64,000 nt of DNA from Liquorilactobacillus sucicola DSM 21376 = JCM 15457. Its GTDB lineage: Bacteria; Bacillota; Bacilli; Lactobacillales; Lactobacillaceae. Of this stretch, positions 63,879 to 64,000 are shown piece after piece. Positions within the stretch are counted from its first letter, which is position 1. Each line of letters opens with the position of its first letter. The notes below the pieces were generated by a model. That model was not told where the DNA came from and searched no databases. It saw only the letters and a list, made by a program, of their open reading frames with translations. The stretch covers positions 338,419 through 402,418 of the forward strand of contig NZ_BALC01000003.1 of assembly GCF_000612445.1 (NCBI RefSeq), in the 5' to 3' direction. The position numbers were made by a program, and so were the translations under genes.

Positions 63879-64000
63879 TTGACAGTGTTTTGAATGTATG
63901 GTAAACTTAAAAAGCTAACTTGAATTTAGTTAGCATGAAAACAAAAGTAGATCTTTGAAAACTGAACAAAGTTTCGACGAATCAAATGTGTAGGGTCTTC
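63879..64000 (+). promoter_or_regulatory. rRNA operon promoter and leader (16S gene outside window)
   Basis: TTGACA (63879-63884), 17-nt spacer, TAAACT (63902-63907). A boxB-like hairpin GCTAACT/AGTTAGC (63914-63934) and a boxA-like ATCTTTGAAAACTGAAC (63951-63967) follow, then AAAGTTTCGACGAA and TGTGTAGGGTCTT. These are familiar from lactobacillar 16S leaders. The window ends before the mature 16S sequence. Between 63681 and 63878 I see no gene. Confidence 0.8.

Noticed and set aside
1..64000. CRISPR array, prophage, insertion sequence or tRNA genes
   Set aside because: No regularly spaced direct repeats, transposase, integrase or phage structural genes were recognised, and no cloverleaf sequence was found by eye. 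A computed tRNA scan could still reveal a missed tRNA.

Overview
The window looks like chromosomal DNA of a low-GC Lactobacillaceae member (inference). Supporting signs are Lactobacillales-style T-box control of methionine genes, an L. plantarum-type lactate racemase (lar) operon with LarR, DUF421/DUF3290 and MDR-permease/DUF4811 gene pairs, a QueT transporter, a LysM/Apf-like wall protein, and the leader of a lactobacillus-type rRNA operon at the right edge. The exact species cannot be named from the sequence alone. I see no IS element, prophage, CRISPR array or tRNA gene.

Layout. 1-3.4 kb: end of a sugar ABC transport locus and an orphan arginine deiminase. 3.6-6.2 kb: divergent metQ-like and metA genes, each behind its own methionine T-box. 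6.2-11.8 kb: DUF421/DUF3290 membrane pair, dhaKLM (PTS-dependent dihydroxyacetone kinase), and a YeiH-type transporter divergent from a LysR regulator. 12-17.8 kb: two divergent type II P-type ATPases, the second with Na,K-ATPase-like (IIC) motifs. 18-20 kb: queF-queC-queT behind a candidate preQ1 riboswitch. 20-27.4 kb: an amidase, a TetR/MFS pair, a MerR/MFS/DUF4811 set; four of these genes carry single-base frameshifts. 27.4-33.2 kb: larR divergent from larA-B-C-E-D (nickel-pincer lactate racemase, its maturation enzymes, and a lactate/glycerol channel). 33.5-34.3 kb: a cluster of zinc-independent ribosomal proteins (L32, L33, S14) plus a 37-residue basic protein. 34.5-42.4 kb: a LevR-type sigma-54 activator and the four-gene mannose-family PTS it probably controls through a near-consensus -24/-12 promoter, a HAD phosphatase and a YitT protein. 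42.7-44.8 kb: a third methionine T-box driving O-acetylhomoserine sulfhydrylase, then a thiamine-binding-like protein. 45-51.8 kb: glycerate kinase and GntP permease, then a heterodimeric ABC exporter. 52-57 kb: dicarboxylate/amino-acid symporter, C39-like peptidase, LysM/Apf-like wall protein and acetate kinase. 57-64 kb: sbcDC, a PerR/Fur-type regulator with a Fur-like box, a tyrosine T-box and tyrS, and the promoter and leader of an rrn operon whose 16S gene lies outside.

How it fits together. Three methionine T-boxes tie metQ, metA and the sulfhydrylase into one regulon that responds to uncharged tRNA-Met. The lar genes form a self-contained lactate racemisation unit under LarR. The PTS is an autonomous LevR/sigma-54 unit. 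A dispersed intergenic element of about 100-190 bp ending in a terminator hairpin recurs at least four or five times.

Caution. Eleven single-base reading-frame breaks occur in nine genes (amidase, tetR, two MFS, larA, larC, rpsN, one ABC subunit twice, sbcC twice). Each is repaired by one base, several lie in homopolymers, and no nonsense codons or larger lesions accompany them. This is more like base-calling error than decay, except for larC, where recoding is known in the family. All coordinates and motifs were read by eye; no searches were run.
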